Position numbers and translations under genes: made by a program
Shown here: in pieces, positions 25,143 through 35,161 of the stretch
How positions within the stretch are numbered: the stretch's first letter is position 1
Layout: each line of letters starts with the position of its first letter
DNA from: HGM04593 sp045661225
GTDB taxonomy: Bacteria; Bacteroidota; Bacteroidia; Bacteroidales; Bacteroidaceae
Direction of reading: 5' to 3'
Assembly: GCA_045661225.1 (NCBI GenBank)
Contig: JAZRFF010000038.1
Span: forward strand, 37,843 to 101,842
DNA length: 64,000 bases
The notes under the pieces: generated by a model
The model's database searches: none
What the model was told of the DNA's origin: nothing
What the model saw: the letters and a program-made list of their open reading frames with translations, nothing else

Positions 25143-26777
25143 TTATTTTACAACAACCTTCTTACCGTTTACAATATAGATACCGGCGTTGGTTATTGCC
25201 TTTACACGACGACCTGTGAGGTCGTACACAACCTGCTCGCCATTCTCGGCATCAATACCATTTATTGCGGTATTTTCAGCAATTGTCCAAGAGCATACAC
25301 CCTCGCAGCTTCCGTTCATTCCGTGCCATTTTGTGGCGGGGTATCCCCAATTGTCAACGTAGTCCTCTCCTGCATAATCTACAACTATATCCTTGAGATC
25401 CAATGTATATGTACCGACCTCTGTAACAGGTGTAGAATCGTATGCATCATATCCGTTCCATACTGCATTTACGAGGTACTCGACTTTGTTGCTTGCGCTG
25501 TAGCTGCTTGGTGCGTATGTCAAAACGTAATCCTTGGTATCACCCTTGAGAACGATTTCACGTGAAATCTGCTGCCAATCTTCATTGTATGAGAGTGTCA
25601 CCTTCTGGTTGAATTCAACGATAATTCTGTCAATCTGATTGACTGTACCCATTGCAGGGGTAACGCTTACAATCTCCAGAGGAGTTATTGTAAATGTAAA
25701 GAGTTCTACAGTAATCTCACGTTCCTCGTTCTCAACACCGTCCATTGTAAACATACCTGCGGGGATAACAAATGTATAATCGCCTTCCTCGGTCATCGGC
25801 TGGTCGAATGTTACAACAATCTTACCACCGGCAAATGTAGCTGTACCTACAGCATCGGCACCACCGGGCATATATACAGTAACAGCATCGGCGCCATCGA
25901 CAGGCTCAACTTTATTTACATTCTTGAATGTAATTTCAAGATACTCGGGCAACTCCTTCAGCTTAGCGCCATTTGTCAAGTTTGTTGAGAATGACGGTGT
26001 TGGGTCAATAACCTGGAATGATACATATTTGTAGTTGCTCAACGCACCATCCTCGCTAACAAACACACCCTGGTATATGTCAAGGTTGTATGTGCCGGGA
26101 GTTGTGACAGGTGTTTCAAGCTCCAATGTCACGGTCTTGCGGTCATCGCTGTATGTAACCTCACTCTTGAAGGCAGAAGCCGGCATCCAATAGTTGTCAA
26201 GGAGTGACAAATTGCCTGTGTTGACACTTGCAATTGCTTTTGGGAATGTAACCTCAATCTTGTCGAGTTTTGTTACCTCGCCTACAGGCGATACGCTCAC
26301 AATATCCATTGCCGATGCAATGTTAAATGTGAATGTCTGCTCGGCAAACTCCTCACCGTCAACACTCTTGATGCAACCTGCCGGTACTGTATAGCTCCAC
26401 TGACCCGGGGTCTCAATATACTGATCCCTCAACTCCTCTTTGCCTTCTTTTTCGTCATAAACACTCTTCTGCTCAAACAGGAATACAACTTCTGACTTCT
26501 CCAACCACTCGTTGTTGTCAAGACGTGTAATCTTTACAACTTCGTTTGTAGTATTGTTCTTTACGTCAATACCACCCTCGGGCAGTGTTGCAACAACATC
26601 CTTGTTGAACTTCAGGCGTATGTTGTACACTGTGAAAACATTCTCGCCATCTTTAGGGTTAGAATACTCCAAAGCGAAAGCTGCGTTGCCCTCGTCCTTG
26701 CCATCACCATTGTCCTGTGCAACAGATGTTCCAAGCATAAAGAACATCGACATTAAGAAAAGTGTAAATTTTCTCAT
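25143..26777 (-). CDS. Secreted Ig-like repeat protein with short T9SS-like tail
   Basis: A 544-residue exported protein with a signal peptide MRKFTLFLMSMFFMLG. About four beta-sandwich repeats follow of the bacterial Ig-like/SbsA type, with phrases such as IRLKFNKDVVATLPEGG, DKIEVTFPKAIASVNTG and LEITFKNVNKVEPVDG, each followed by a Gly-rich turn and a strand ending in a Phe-rich motif. The first repeat ends IKSVDGEEFAEQTFTFNI, nearly the same as the modules of the gene at 39923. The tail YDLTGRRVKAITNAGIYIV plus NGKKVVVK resembles a short type A T9SS signal. The function may be adhesive. ATG 26777 is chosen over 26783 for the better signal peptide. Confidence 0.82.
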   Translation of the reverse strand: MRKFTLFLMSMFFMLGTSVAQDNGDGKDEGNAAFALEYSNPKDGENVFTVYNIRLKFNKDVVATLPEGGIDVKNNTTNEVVKITRLDNNEWLEKSEVVFLFEQKSVYDEKEGKEELRDQYIETPGQWSYTVPAGCIKSVDGEEFAEQTFTFNIASAMDIVSVSPVGEVTKLDKIEVTFPKAIASVNTGNLSLLDNYWMPASAFKSEVTYSDDRKTVTLELETPVTTPGTYNLDIYQGVFVSEDGALSNYKYVSFQVIDPTPSFSTNLTNGAKLKELPEYLEITFKNVNKVEPVDGADAVTVYMPGGADAVGTATFAGGKIVVTFDQPMTEEGDYTFVIPAGMFTMDGVENEEREITVELFTFTITPLEIVSVTPAMGTVNQIDRIIVEFNQKVTLSYNEDWQQISREIVLKGDTKDYVLTYAPSSYSASNKVEYLVNAVWNGYDAYDSTPVTEVGTYTLDLKDIVVDYAGEDYVDNWGYPATKWHGMNGSCEGVCSWTIAENTAINGIDAENGEQVVYDLTGRRVKAITNAGIYIVNGKKVVVK

Positions 26778-26833
26778 AAGCATAGTTTTTTAAATTAATA
26801 ATTAGGTTCTTATATTTTTTATTTTTTTCTTTG

Positions 26834-26866
26834 CAAAAATATCATTGCACCGCGAATTTAATCAAA
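26834..26866 (-). promoter_or_regulatory. Promoter of the Ig-like secreted protein gene
   Basis: On the minus strand TTTG (26863-26866), 21 bases, then TATTTTTG (26834-26841), matching the -33 and -7 motifs. The start codon is about 57 bases downstream. Confidence 0.6.
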
Positions 26867-27016
26867 AGAACTATTAAACGGCTTTTTTTTCAAAAAAAAT
26901 GTCACTTTTGTCGAAAATTTCTCTCAAAATAGGCAATAAATAGCGAATTTCGCTCTCAAAAAGCAATAACAATATTCACTGTTCCATTCATAATGACAAA
27001 CTACGCGTTCCCCAAT

Positions 27017-27059
27017 ATATACAATTAGAGCCGCAGATTCTGCGGCTCTAATTGTATAT
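27017..27059 (-). terminator. Terminator of the SusC/TlpA operon
   Basis: A perfect 21-bp inverted repeat around one base, 24 bases past the last stop. It marks the operon end on the minus strand. Confidence 0.85.
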
Positions 27060-27082
27060 TATTCTAAAGTTTCACAACCTTA

Positions 27083-28264
27083 TTATTTCTCTTGGTCAAG
27101 ATAATAAAGGTCGCCCGATATAATCTGCTCGACACGCATAACAAGCTCGTCAATATCCATATCAAGCGACACGGCGCGTCCTTCGGGTTCTACAAGCACT
27201 ATTTTAGGTGCATTTTCGGCACCGAAGATTTTTGCGGCAGGCGACGAGGCTCCCATTCCCTCACAAGCGTTCAGCCAGCCCTCTGCGTCCATATTATTCG
27301 CGTTTACAGCGTTTTTCCAAGCTGAAATTTCACTCTCAAGAGCTATGCTTATAATGACAAAAGGTGTCTCGCTCTCTTTTACAACATTGTACAGGTTGTG
27401 CAGTTCGGCAATCATTGCTGCTGACTTTTCGCTGCCTTTTGACCAGAAATTAAGCACCACATACTTGCCACGATAGTCGGAAAGGTGTTTTTTATCGCCG
27501 TTCAGCAGGGGCAACACAATGTCGGGGACCTCGTTGCCCACTTTCATTGCACTTGCCAGCACCTTGTTGCGCAGAGATTCGTAATAGGGGTGCTCCTGCA
27601 ACGAAAAAGCGACGCTCTTTACCATCTGGTCGGCGTAAGATTCTGTCAGTTTGGGCAAAAGCGCACGTTCAACCTCGAGAGGCATCATTGGAGAGGCGTT
27701 ATTCTCGATGAGGAAGCGCAGTGCCATAGTCTCGGTCTTTATAGCTTCCTTTGCTCTTAGACGCTTAATGGCATCTTTACCCTCGGCGCTCGTTGCCCAC
27801 GCATTGCCGTTGCGTTCTTCGAGCGCTGCAACCAAAGACTCCACTTCGCGTTCCCTGTCGGCAAGCAAAGCCTTATATTGCGCATATGTGTCGTTTGCGG
27901 GAGTACCATAAACAGTGCTCGCTGCGGGATTAGCCGCCGATGCTGTAGATACAAGAACCTCACCGGGCTCAACAAACAGCCCGATGCCATCGCCCTCGCC
28001 GAAGCCTGTTATTGTATAAAGAAGAACCGGGGCGTTATTGTCAATTTTCTGTTTGAATGTAAACTTGCCCTTCTTCACTTTAGCCGAAGCAACCTCAACC
28101 GTTCGTCCAAACTCGTCGGTGCGTGTCAGATAGACCTTTTTTATTTTTTTGCCATCGGCCAATCGGGTGTCGGCGATATTGCCGTTGATAATGCAGGTTT
28201 CTTGTGCGCTTACCGCAATGCAAGCAACAGTGAGTATTATTGTCGATAATAGTTTGCGTAACAT
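27083..28264 (-). CDS. TlpA-like protein lacking both redox cysteines
   Basis: A 393-residue exported protein (signal peptide ends VACIAVSAQ). An N-terminal DUF4369-like beta domain (to about 130) and a helical middle lead to a C-terminal thioredoxin fold from about 240 (VGNEVPDIVLPLLNGDKKHL). Where relatives have FWASWCGPC, this has FWSKGSEKS: Ser278 and Ser281 replace both cysteines, so it cannot act as a thiol oxidoreductase by the usual route. It may bind a partner or ligand instead. It is last in the SusC operon, 12 bases after another TlpA gene. Confidence 0.85.
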   Translation of the reverse strand: MLRKLLSTIILTVACIAVSAQETCIINGNIADTRLADGKKIKKVYLTRTDEFGRTVEVASAKVKKGKFTFKQKIDNNAPVLLYTITGFGEGDGIGLFVEPGEVLVSTASAANPAASTVYGTPANDTYAQYKALLADREREVESLVAALEERNGNAWATSAEGKDAIKRLRAKEAIKTETMALRFLIENNASPMMPLEVERALLPKLTESYADQMVKSVAFSLQEHPYYESLRNKVLASAMKVGNEVPDIVLPLLNGDKKHLSDYRGKYVVLNFWSKGSEKSAAMIAELHNLYNVVKESETPFVIISIALESEISAWKNAVNANNMDAEGWLNACEGMGASSPAAKIFGAENAPKIVLVEPEGRAVSLDMDIDELVMRVEQIISGDLYYLDQEK

Positions 28265-28276
28265 AGTCGTATATTT

Positions 28277-29428
28277 TTAATTGTTTACACCATCAACGAT
28301 GCCTTTCAACTTCTTTACCATCTCTTCGCCTCTCAGCCCGAACTCAACCACATTGCCATCGGGGTCTATGAGCGCCGTAAACGGAACACCCTTAACGCTG
28401 AAAAGCTTTATTCCATCGCTACCCCAACCTTTCAGGGTAGAGATGTGCACCCAGTTCTTGTGTATGAGCTGATTTTTCTCAATACAGTTAACCCAAGCGT
28501 CCCTGTCATTATCGATGGAATAGCTCAAGACTACAAGATTCTCGCTGTTCGCAGAATATTCAAGTGCTCTTTTAAGGTAAGGAATCTCACGACGACAAGG
28601 TGCGCACCAACTTGCCCAGAAGTCTATAAAGACATATTTACCCTTGAGGTCGGAGAGTGTAACCTCCTTGCCATCGGGTGTGAAGCCATAAAGGTCAGGT
28701 GCCTCGGCACCAACCTTAAGGTTCGCTGCGCGTATTTCGTTTACAAGTTCCCTATACATTGCCTGCTTGTGAAGTTCCTGCGGTACAGCATCGATAAAAG
28801 TCTTTATAACATCGGGGGTAAACGTTGGAACCATCGCGTACTTTATTATGTAAAGAATCACAGGCGAATCAATATAACGGTATATAAAATCCATTATAGC
28901 CACCTTAAAGTGCATATTATTCACATAAAACGTTGGCGATGTATACTTCATTTCGGCAGCCTGGTCGCCCTTGAATTCATCGGGGACATTTGCTTGCGCG
29001 GTCTTCATTCTCACTTTACTCTCGGCGATGCACTTTTTGTGTACGTCAAGATAGGCCTGGTAAATATCATTATTGCGTGTACCGCCTATTACCGCCGATA
29101 CCGGATAGGCAGCATCGAACGGACCAACTTTTATCTCGCCCTCCTCGAGGAACAGCGACACGCTACCATTGTCGAATCCTGTAATGTGGCATAATTCAAG
29201 CATAGCCGGCGCTACGCCTTCAAAAGCAAACTTATTCTCAACGACCGGCGAGGTTGCAATAACCACCGAACGTCCGTCAACATTGTGCTCGAGCCTTACC
29301 TCTTTGACTGCCTCGTTGCTGTAGCACATTATGTTGCTACTCATTTCGCCTCTGATGACAAATTTCCCCTCCTGCGCAGTGGCAAGCACCGCAACAGACA
29401 AGAATGCCATTATAAAAAACTGTCTCAT
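28277..29428 (-). CDS. TlpA-family thiol-disulfide oxidoreductase (CAPC)
   Basis: A 383-residue exported protein with a signal peptide (AFLSVAVLATAQ). An N-terminal DUF4369-type domain (KFVIRGEMSS and onward) and a helical middle are followed by a C-terminal thioredoxin fold (VGAEAPDLYGFTPDGKEVTL, then FIDFWASWCAPCRREIP) with the active CxxC and a cis-Pro loop (VKGVPFTALIDPDG). It probably reduces or isomerises disulfides in the periplasm. It lies between a CGPC paralogue (27 bases upstream) and the cysteine-less paralogue downstream. Confidence 0.92.
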   Translation of the reverse strand: MRQFFIMAFLSVAVLATAQEGKFVIRGEMSSNIMCYSNEAVKEVRLEHNVDGRSVVIATSPVVENKFAFEGVAPAMLELCHITGFDNGSVSLFLEEGEIKVGPFDAAYPVSAVIGGTRNNDIYQAYLDVHKKCIAESKVRMKTAQANVPDEFKGDQAAEMKYTSPTFYVNNMHFKVAIMDFIYRYIDSPVILYIIKYAMVPTFTPDVIKTFIDAVPQELHKQAMYRELVNEIRAANLKVGAEAPDLYGFTPDGKEVTLSDLKGKYVFIDFWASWCAPCRREIPYLKRALEYSANSENLVVLSYSIDNDRDAWVNCIEKNQLIHKNWVHISTLKGWGSDGIKLFSVKGVPFTALIDPDGNVVEFGLRGEEMVKKLKGIVDGVNN

Positions 29429-29455
29429 AGCCTATAATTTTAATACTGTTACTGT

Positions 29456-30556
29456 TTAATCAAGATTCTCGTGCAGGAAGGCCTTTAACTGTTCGCCGCG
29501 AAGGCCTGTTGCTATAATGTTATTATTCTCGTCGAGTATAAAGAGCGATGGAACACCCGAAATATTGTAAAGGCGCACAACATCGCACTCCCAGCCCTTG
29601 AGCGACGATACATTTACCCAGCCAAGGCCGTCCTTCTCTATAGCCTTTTCCCAGGCAGCCTTGTTCGTGTCGAGCGAGACGCCTATAATTTCAAGACCTT
29701 TAGGGTGGTATTCATCATACAATTTACGCAATGCCGGATTGTTAAGACGACAGGGACCGCACCAGCTTGCCCAAAAATCAATAATTTTTATTTTTCCCTT
29801 GACTGCGCTCATCGTTACAGGGGCGCCGTTTATGTCGGAGAGGGTAAAATCGGGGGCCTTAGCGCCTCCGACAGTCTTTGAAAGACGATTGATGCGCTCT
29901 TTTATCATACGGCCATACTGGGTGTTCTTTGCACCCTCACCCAATGAGGCATACATTCGGCGCGCTTCGTTAAGGCCCGATTCGCGCATAACGATATTTG
30001 AATAGATGGTGTATGCCGAGATTATATTATCATTTGCCGCGAGGAACTTAGCCGTTGCTTCGCGCAGATTCTCTTGCTCACGACGCAGAGTATCGTTCAC
30101 CAGACTCGCGCTACGGAACTTTTTACCTGCACGCAGAGCATCGTAGCGTTCCTGCAGGCCGGCAATTACCGTACGCAATGAATCGGAAAAATGCATATGC
30201 GCCGTATAATCGTCGTTAAGAGTACCGCCCTTTATATAAAAATCCTTACCCTCGCTCAAGAAAGCCTTGTACGTAACGCCCGGTTCGGCAAACAACGTAA
30301 AGCCGCCCGAATAACCCTCGACAACAAGCTGTGCAAAGAGAGGCTCGTAGGCTGTTGCCTTGAGCGTAAACTTACCCTTCTTGAAGTCGCAGTAACCCAA
30401 TGTGTCGACAGTCTCCTCGGAGGCTGATGCAAGCAAATAAAGGCGTCCCTTCTTTATTCCGTCTATTTTTCCTTTTATGGTTATCTTTCCGGTCTGCGCA
30501 ACCGAGGCCATTGCGCCTATGATTATAAACAACGCCAGAAATATACTTTTTCTCAT
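29456..30556 (-). CDS. TlpA-family thiol-disulfide oxidoreductase (CGPC)
   Basis: A 366-residue exported protein. The start at 30556 (MRKSIFLALFIIIGAMASVA) gives a clean signal peptide; an in-frame ATG 14 codons upstream would overlap the next gene. A DUF4369-like domain (KITIKGKIDGIKKGRLYLLA) and helical linker lead to a thioredoxin domain near 230-366, with VGGAKAPDFTLSDINGAPVT, IIDFWASWCGPCRLNNP and a cis-Pro loop (YNISGVPSLFILDENN). Likely periplasmic disulfide reductase. First of three TlpA genes in the operon. Confidence 0.92.
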   Translation of the reverse strand: MRKSIFLALFIIIGAMASVAQTGKITIKGKIDGIKKGRLYLLASASEETVDTLGYCDFKKGKFTLKATAYEPLFAQLVVEGYSGGFTLFAEPGVTYKAFLSEGKDFYIKGGTLNDDYTAHMHFSDSLRTVIAGLQERYDALRAGKKFRSASLVNDTLRREQENLREATAKFLAANDNIISAYTIYSNIVMRESGLNEARRMYASLGEGAKNTQYGRMIKERINRLSKTVGGAKAPDFTLSDINGAPVTMSAVKGKIKIIDFWASWCGPCRLNNPALRKLYDEYHPKGLEIIGVSLDTNKAAWEKAIEKDGLGWVNVSSLKGWECDVVRLYNISGVPSLFILDENNNIIATGLRGEQLKAFLHENLD

Positions 30557-30569
30557 AACCTGCAAATTT

Positions 30570-32297
30570 TTAATAAACCATTTTGTATATATAGTCATTC
30601 ACAAACTGAATGTCCTTTATTTCACCCCATAAGTTACCTTCGTTGTCCCTGTCATAGAACAGCGGTGCATACTTTTCATCGATATCGGCAGCAGTGGTGA
30701 ACTTTATCTCGCCAATGGCACCGTTAGTACCGTTCGACATTACAATGTTAAGGTAAAGGCCAAGGTCGTCACTGAACTCCGAACTATCTTCGGTACGGAA
30801 TTTTATCTGTGTAACATTATAACCCTGAGGAGCTTCATAAACGATATACTTATCGCCATTCGATACATTATAACGGTAAACAATATTACCCTCGGCAAAA
30901 AAGAGATTTGTTGTTGTGAACCAAGAGTTATACGTTATTGTAGAAGCATCGGTGGGAGTGAGCCCTGTGAGCTTTTTCTCGCCAATGATTGTATAGGCCG
31001 AAAGGGGCTCGTCCTCGGCACCATCGGTACCCGCGCTACGCGCCGGCGCCACTTTGCTGCCGTCATTTATATTCTCTTTCTTAAGTTCGTAACGATAATA
31101 TTCGCCCGACACCTCGTCCTTGAATATAAAATAGACATTATTATTGTCGTAGTTGTCACGGTAATTTATATAACCCATAATTGCGGTCATTCCCACAGGC
31201 GACTTTTCAAGTCCTTCAAATTTTAAATTAGCATCGAGCAGAGGACTCTTAGAGACAAATTCTGTCCTTATTGAAGCAGCCTCATCAGTAGCAAAGCCTT
31301 TATCATTTTTTGCGGCATAAAGGAGACGGCTGTTCTTTGTATCCCACAGCAAGAAGCGGTTGTGCGTTATTGTAGCCGCTGTAATTTCATAGTCGGCCTG
31401 ATGACCGGTGTCATTATCGCAACCATAGCCCGGAGTATACAAAGCCTGCACATAATTTCCGACATACACATCGCCATTTTCGGAGAGCACCACCTTGTAC
31501 AGAGTGTAGTTCGACGGGTCGCCGGTCTGAACACTCTTTTTGTAGGAAAAAGCCTCATTCTCGGGCTTGAAAATTTGATTGGCGGTGTATTTTACCCTCA
31601 TTCCGTGGGGGTCGTATGCCCTTGTTCCGCCATCATTGGCAAACAGCGTGAGAGAGCTTGTCACTCCCATATCGGAAATATTTTCGGGAAGGTCCAGATA
31701 GGTCGTGTAACCGAAACCCACAACATTCTCGTAGTAGTTATTATCCCTTGTCACAGCCTTTACATCGGTGTATATCTTAGTGTCATTGCCTATAACCTCG
31801 ATATTGCCTACTTTTCGGTTACCTTCGGCACCGTGCAACACAAAAAGGCTGTTCTTGAACACCGGACGGGTTTTTATTTTAAACGACGAATAGTGCGACA
31901 GGTCGGTTGTCGTGTCATATATTTGCAGGAATATGTCGTAGGACATTTCCTTGCCCACAGGAAGGTCAAATTCAAGGAACCCTTTTGAATAGAGGGTATC
32001 CTTTACGCTCTGGCCTTGCTCATCAATGTACGAACGACACCAATAGAAATCAAGCTCATCAAGGTTGTCGGCAAGCGTCTGCTCTACCACAGCCTCGACA
32101 CGACGCGTTCTGTCGTCCTCCTCCAGCGCCTGCTGAACCTCGATTATGTCACCCTCGGCCGATTTTGCCACAGACGGCGAGAATGTAACCGACAATATCT
32201 CATTCATTGAGTCGAGCGTATAGTCATAGTTGCCCTGGTCGGCGTAACAACCGGCCAACAGTAACGCTGATAATAAAAGTGATGTTATATTTTTCAT
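30570..32297 (-). CDS. PKD-like family lipoprotein
   Basis: A 575-residue lipoprotein: LLLSALLLAGCYADQGNYDY gives lipid-anchored Cys17, and GNYDYTLDSMNEI is the hallmark start of the Bacteroidetes PKD-like lipoproteins found with SusC/SusD pairs. An Ig/PKD-type domain (to about 190) precedes a beta-rich region that may be a propeller. It probably sits on the cell surface and helps bind the ligand taken up by SusC. The start at 32297 avoids a weaker upstream ATG. It lies 39 bases after the DUF4843 gene and 13 before the first TlpA gene. Confidence 0.85.
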   Translation of the reverse strand: MKNITSLLLSALLLAGCYADQGNYDYTLDSMNEILSVTFSPSVAKSAEGDIIEVQQALEEDDRTRRVEAVVEQTLADNLDELDFYWCRSYIDEQGQSVKDTLYSKGFLEFDLPVGKEMSYDIFLQIYDTTTDLSHYSSFKIKTRPVFKNSLFVLHGAEGNRKVGNIEVIGNDTKIYTDVKAVTRDNNYYENVVGFGYTTYLDLPENISDMGVTSSLTLFANDGGTRAYDPHGMRVKYTANQIFKPENEAFSYKKSVQTGDPSNYTLYKVVLSENGDVYVGNYVQALYTPGYGCDNDTGHQADYEITAATITHNRFLLWDTKNSRLLYAAKNDKGFATDEAASIRTEFVSKSPLLDANLKFEGLEKSPVGMTAIMGYINYRDNYDNNNVYFIFKDEVSGEYYRYELKKENINDGSKVAPARSAGTDGAEDEPLSAYTIIGEKKLTGLTPTDASTITYNSWFTTTNLFFAEGNIVYRYNVSNGDKYIVYEAPQGYNVTQIKFRTEDSSEFSDDLGLYLNIVMSNGTNGAIGEIKFTTAADIDEKYAPLFYDRDNEGNLWGEIKDIQFVNDYIYKMVY

Positions 32298-32336
32298 ATT
32301 ACAATCTTTCAATGGATATTCGTTTGGATTTTATGT

Positions 32337-33683
32337 TCAGTCAAGCGCAACATCGGGAATGTCGTACCTTCTTGATTCCGGACGCTTGTCATTTGCAGCC
32401 TTTATAACGCGGTAACACTCCTTGAGGCGCGCTTCGCCCGATAGTTGTTTAGTGCCGAAAAGCGACGAGTCCCAGTTCCAATTGCCGGTCTCTTTGTCAT
32501 ACACAAATGGGAAGATAGACTCGGCGATGAAATTCCCGGCACCGTCCTCTTTGAGCATTGTCTTTAGCATAAACTGGTATTTTTCGTCGTTATACTCTCC
32601 AAAATACCTCTTTACAATCTCGGCTGTACCCAGGCTGTTGGGGTCGTTCCACCAGAATGGTATTCTAACCGAGTAATTGACATTATTCTTTATCTCAACC
32701 CACCACAGGTTCTTATATTCCGCAATTGGGGTTCCTGTCAATGCGTAACTATAGTAACGGTTCAACATCTCAAGTACATCGAGTTTATGAAAGTTAGCGG
32801 CCTCGGCAACCATTTTTTCCAGTCCCTCTTCAGTCGCATATAAAGCTGCAATATCGCAAGTGTTTGAACCGCCAAGCATAGTTGTAAAGCGACAGAACTT
32901 ATCCGCCCAAAAGATTCCAAGGTGCTCTTCGTACTCACTCCAGAAATAGGGTTCAGTGTAGTCGGGGTGCTCATTCTCGGCAACTATTGGGAATTCTATC
33001 GCGATAGGATCGGTCGGCTCGCTTGCAAGCAGAGTGTTGACTGCATTTACATTAAGAGCCACAATAGAGTCAAATTCGTGCAAATCCCGAACATTGTCGT
33101 ACAGTTTCGCATAGAATTGGTTATCGCCTGTAAGGTTGGCAAGAAATTTATGTTTTTCTTTGCTCCAGTCGCCCAGATAGGTATCCATATGGCTATACCA
33201 CACCGAGGGCTTCGCATACGACTCGGTCACATACAGAATAACCTCGGTCTTGCCACTTATACCCGTGCCGATGTCTCCGCTGCCATCGAGATATATGCAC
33301 ACGGCGTAGGTTTTGTTTTCAACATCGGGACGCTTAACCTTAATTTCGACCTGTTTTTCGTACTCTTTGTCGGCAAACACCACATTTTCGACCTTCACCC
33401 CGACCGGATCGTAACCCTCGACCTCTTTTGTCTTTACCGCGAGTGTGCGCTCGGCGTCCATAAGGTAGCCAAGAAGTTTTACATCAAGCATCACTGAGAC
33501 TGTATCGGGGGTGCCAACTATATAATCGGCAAAATTAAGCGTCTTTTCAAAATCGGCCGCATACTCGTAATCGAAATAAGCACCGTTTGCGCCCTCGTCG
33601 AAGAGTTCGGGTTCTGTATCGCAAGATGCAAGCCCAAGCGACAGACAGAATAGCCCTATTATATAATGAATACTCTTTTTCAT
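32337..33683 (-). CDS. DUF4843 domain lipoprotein
   Basis: A 448-residue lipoprotein: GLFCLSLGLASCDTEPELF gives an anchored Cys. The N-terminal half is a beta domain with FDEGANGAYFDYEYAAD and DTVSVMLDVKLLGYLMDAER, the DUF4843 pattern. The C-terminal half, with YLGDWSKEKHKFL, is helical and Trp-rich. Such proteins are surface partners of SusC/SusD systems; the ligand is not known. The start at 33683 begins the signal peptide; the longer in-frame start is rejected. It is 25 bases after susD. Confidence 0.85.
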   Translation of the reverse strand: MKKSIHYIIGLFCLSLGLASCDTEPELFDEGANGAYFDYEYAADFEKTLNFADYIVGTPDTVSVMLDVKLLGYLMDAERTLAVKTKEVEGYDPVGVKVENVVFADKEYEKQVEIKVKRPDVENKTYAVCIYLDGSGDIGTGISGKTEVILYVTESYAKPSVWYSHMDTYLGDWSKEKHKFLANLTGDNQFYAKLYDNVRDLHEFDSIVALNVNAVNTLLASEPTDPIAIEFPIVAENEHPDYTEPYFWSEYEEHLGIFWADKFCRFTTMLGGSNTCDIAALYATEEGLEKMVAEAANFHKLDVLEMLNRYYSYALTGTPIAEYKNLWWVEIKNNVNYSVRIPFWWNDPNSLGTAEIVKRYFGEYNDEKYQFMLKTMLKEDGAGNFIAESIFPFVYDKETGNWNWDSSLFGTKQLSGEARLKECYRVIKAANDKRPESRRYDIPDVALD

Positions 33684-33708
33684 ATGTTTTTGTATATATT
33701 CTTTGTTT

Positions 33709-35136
33709 TTACTCATTTTCAGCGTCCTCGTCCGTCCAGCCATATTCAACCTCGGCGTCGGGCAACGGGAATATAAAATTCTCTTCGGCGAGCGTTACCT
33801 CGGAATTATGCGACAATCCGCCAATAACACCGTGAGATTTCAAGAACCAGAAGTACTGTCCCTCGCCGTAAAACTCCTTGAGATACTCTTTATTGAGCGC
33901 TGCAAGACGCTGCTCGTATGTGTCGAACTTAACGTCTTTAGACTTGGAGATTCCGCGTTTGTTGCGTACATTGTTAACAAATGCAGCAGCAACCTCGGCC
34001 TCAGGGTCGGCGTCACAGACAATGTAGTACATCTCGGGAAGACGTATAAGAGGGATTATCTCGCTGTCATTCTCGATATATTTCAGCGATATTGCATACT
34101 GCAGTTCGTTGTTTCGATGAAACGCTGTTCCTTTGGCACGCATATCGTCGCTCTCGGAGCCTACGGATTCGTATATCGAGTTCAAAGTCGATATATTCAG
34201 ATAGTATTTTGTATTTATCTTCTCGCCATATGCAAAATAATCCGAGAGATTATCCTCAAGTTCGTGCATATGCAGACCGCAAAGGACCTCTTTCGACAGT
34301 ATAGGGTCATTGTCGTTGCCGCTCTGCAGCATCAGTCCGCACTCATCGATAACCCTCTTTGCATACACTACTGCACTATCCCTCTCGCCTGCATAGTTAT
34401 ATACACGGGCTATAAGAGCGTTTATTGCGTGATAGTTAAAACGGTTACGACGCTGTCCAAGGTCGTTGCCAAGATCAAGCGACTTTTCGTACAGCATACA
34501 GTCACGCGCATCTTTAAGGTCGCTGATTATCTTTTCAACAACCTCGCTTGCCGGCAACAATGGCTGCTTTGTGTGGTCGGCAACAACGCGATAAGGGATA
34601 CACCTCATCTCCTTAGCTTCATCGCTGCCGGCATAATTAACAGGCCCCCAACCGCGCAACAGGTCAAAATGCAGAAATGCGCGCAGAGCAAGCGCCTCGC
34701 CACGTATCATACAACGTGTCGTTGAGTCGGCAATCACAGCCTCGGCATTGAGGTCCCACCATTTGAGCAGATTATTGGCATTGGCAATAGTAAAATATTG
34801 TGCCTGCCAAATTTCAGCAAGAACACCTTTTGTGTTGTATGCACCGTTTGTTTCGCGGTCGTATATGTAAACCGAATTGCGGTCTGTTGTTCCATCGGGA
34901 AGCTTGTCGTACATCTGCGCAAGCTGCTCGACAAGGCCGAAACTAAGGTTTTTTCCATAGGTTGACTCTTCGGTCATTGTTATATAGAGGCCGGCAAGAA
35001 CGGTTTTGAAGCCATTTTCTGTTGTAAACAACTCTTTTGCCGGTACGTCAGTGTTCGGGGCAACATCGAGCCAATCGGAACAAGAGGCAAAGGTTAACAA
35101 CCCCGTGGCAATGAATATATAAAGTATCTTTTTCAT
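33709..35136 (-). CDS. RagB/SusD-family surface lipoprotein
   Basis: A 475-residue lipoprotein, Cys19 in LLTFASCSDWLDVAPNTDVP. The family start (DWLDVAPNTDVPAKELFTTE), TPR-type helices with SLGNDL-like and ALRAFLHFDLLRGWGPVNY segments, and the C-terminal FYGEGQYFWFLKSHG with a closing IFPLPDAEVEYG are all present. It caps the SusC barrel and helps load substrate. The substrate cannot be told; the locus lacks sugar enzymes, which points away from a glycan. It lies 25 bases after the SusC gene. Confidence 0.94.
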   Translation of the reverse strand: MKKILYIFIATGLLTFASCSDWLDVAPNTDVPAKELFTTENGFKTVLAGLYITMTEESTYGKNLSFGLVEQLAQMYDKLPDGTTDRNSVYIYDRETNGAYNTKGVLAEIWQAQYFTIANANNLLKWWDLNAEAVIADSTTRCMIRGEALALRAFLHFDLLRGWGPVNYAGSDEAKEMRCIPYRVVADHTKQPLLPASEVVEKIISDLKDARDCMLYEKSLDLGNDLGQRRNRFNYHAINALIARVYNYAGERDSAVVYAKRVIDECGLMLQSGNDNDPILSKEVLCGLHMHELEDNLSDYFAYGEKINTKYYLNISTLNSIYESVGSESDDMRAKGTAFHRNNELQYAISLKYIENDSEIIPLIRLPEMYYIVCDADPEAEVAAAFVNNVRNKRGISKSKDVKFDTYEQRLAALNKEYLKEFYGEGQYFWFLKSHGVIGGLSHNSEVTLAEENFIFPLPDAEVEYGWTDEDAENE

Positions 35137-35161
35137 CTTATGCTATCTTTGATGTATATGT

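Larger units (their letters stand above)
26778..27082. other. Intergenic: promoter and operon terminator
   Basis: Holds the promoter of the Ig-like gene (26834-26866) and the terminator of the SusC operon (27017-27059). The part between is A/T-rich and shows nothing else. Confidence 0.6.
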
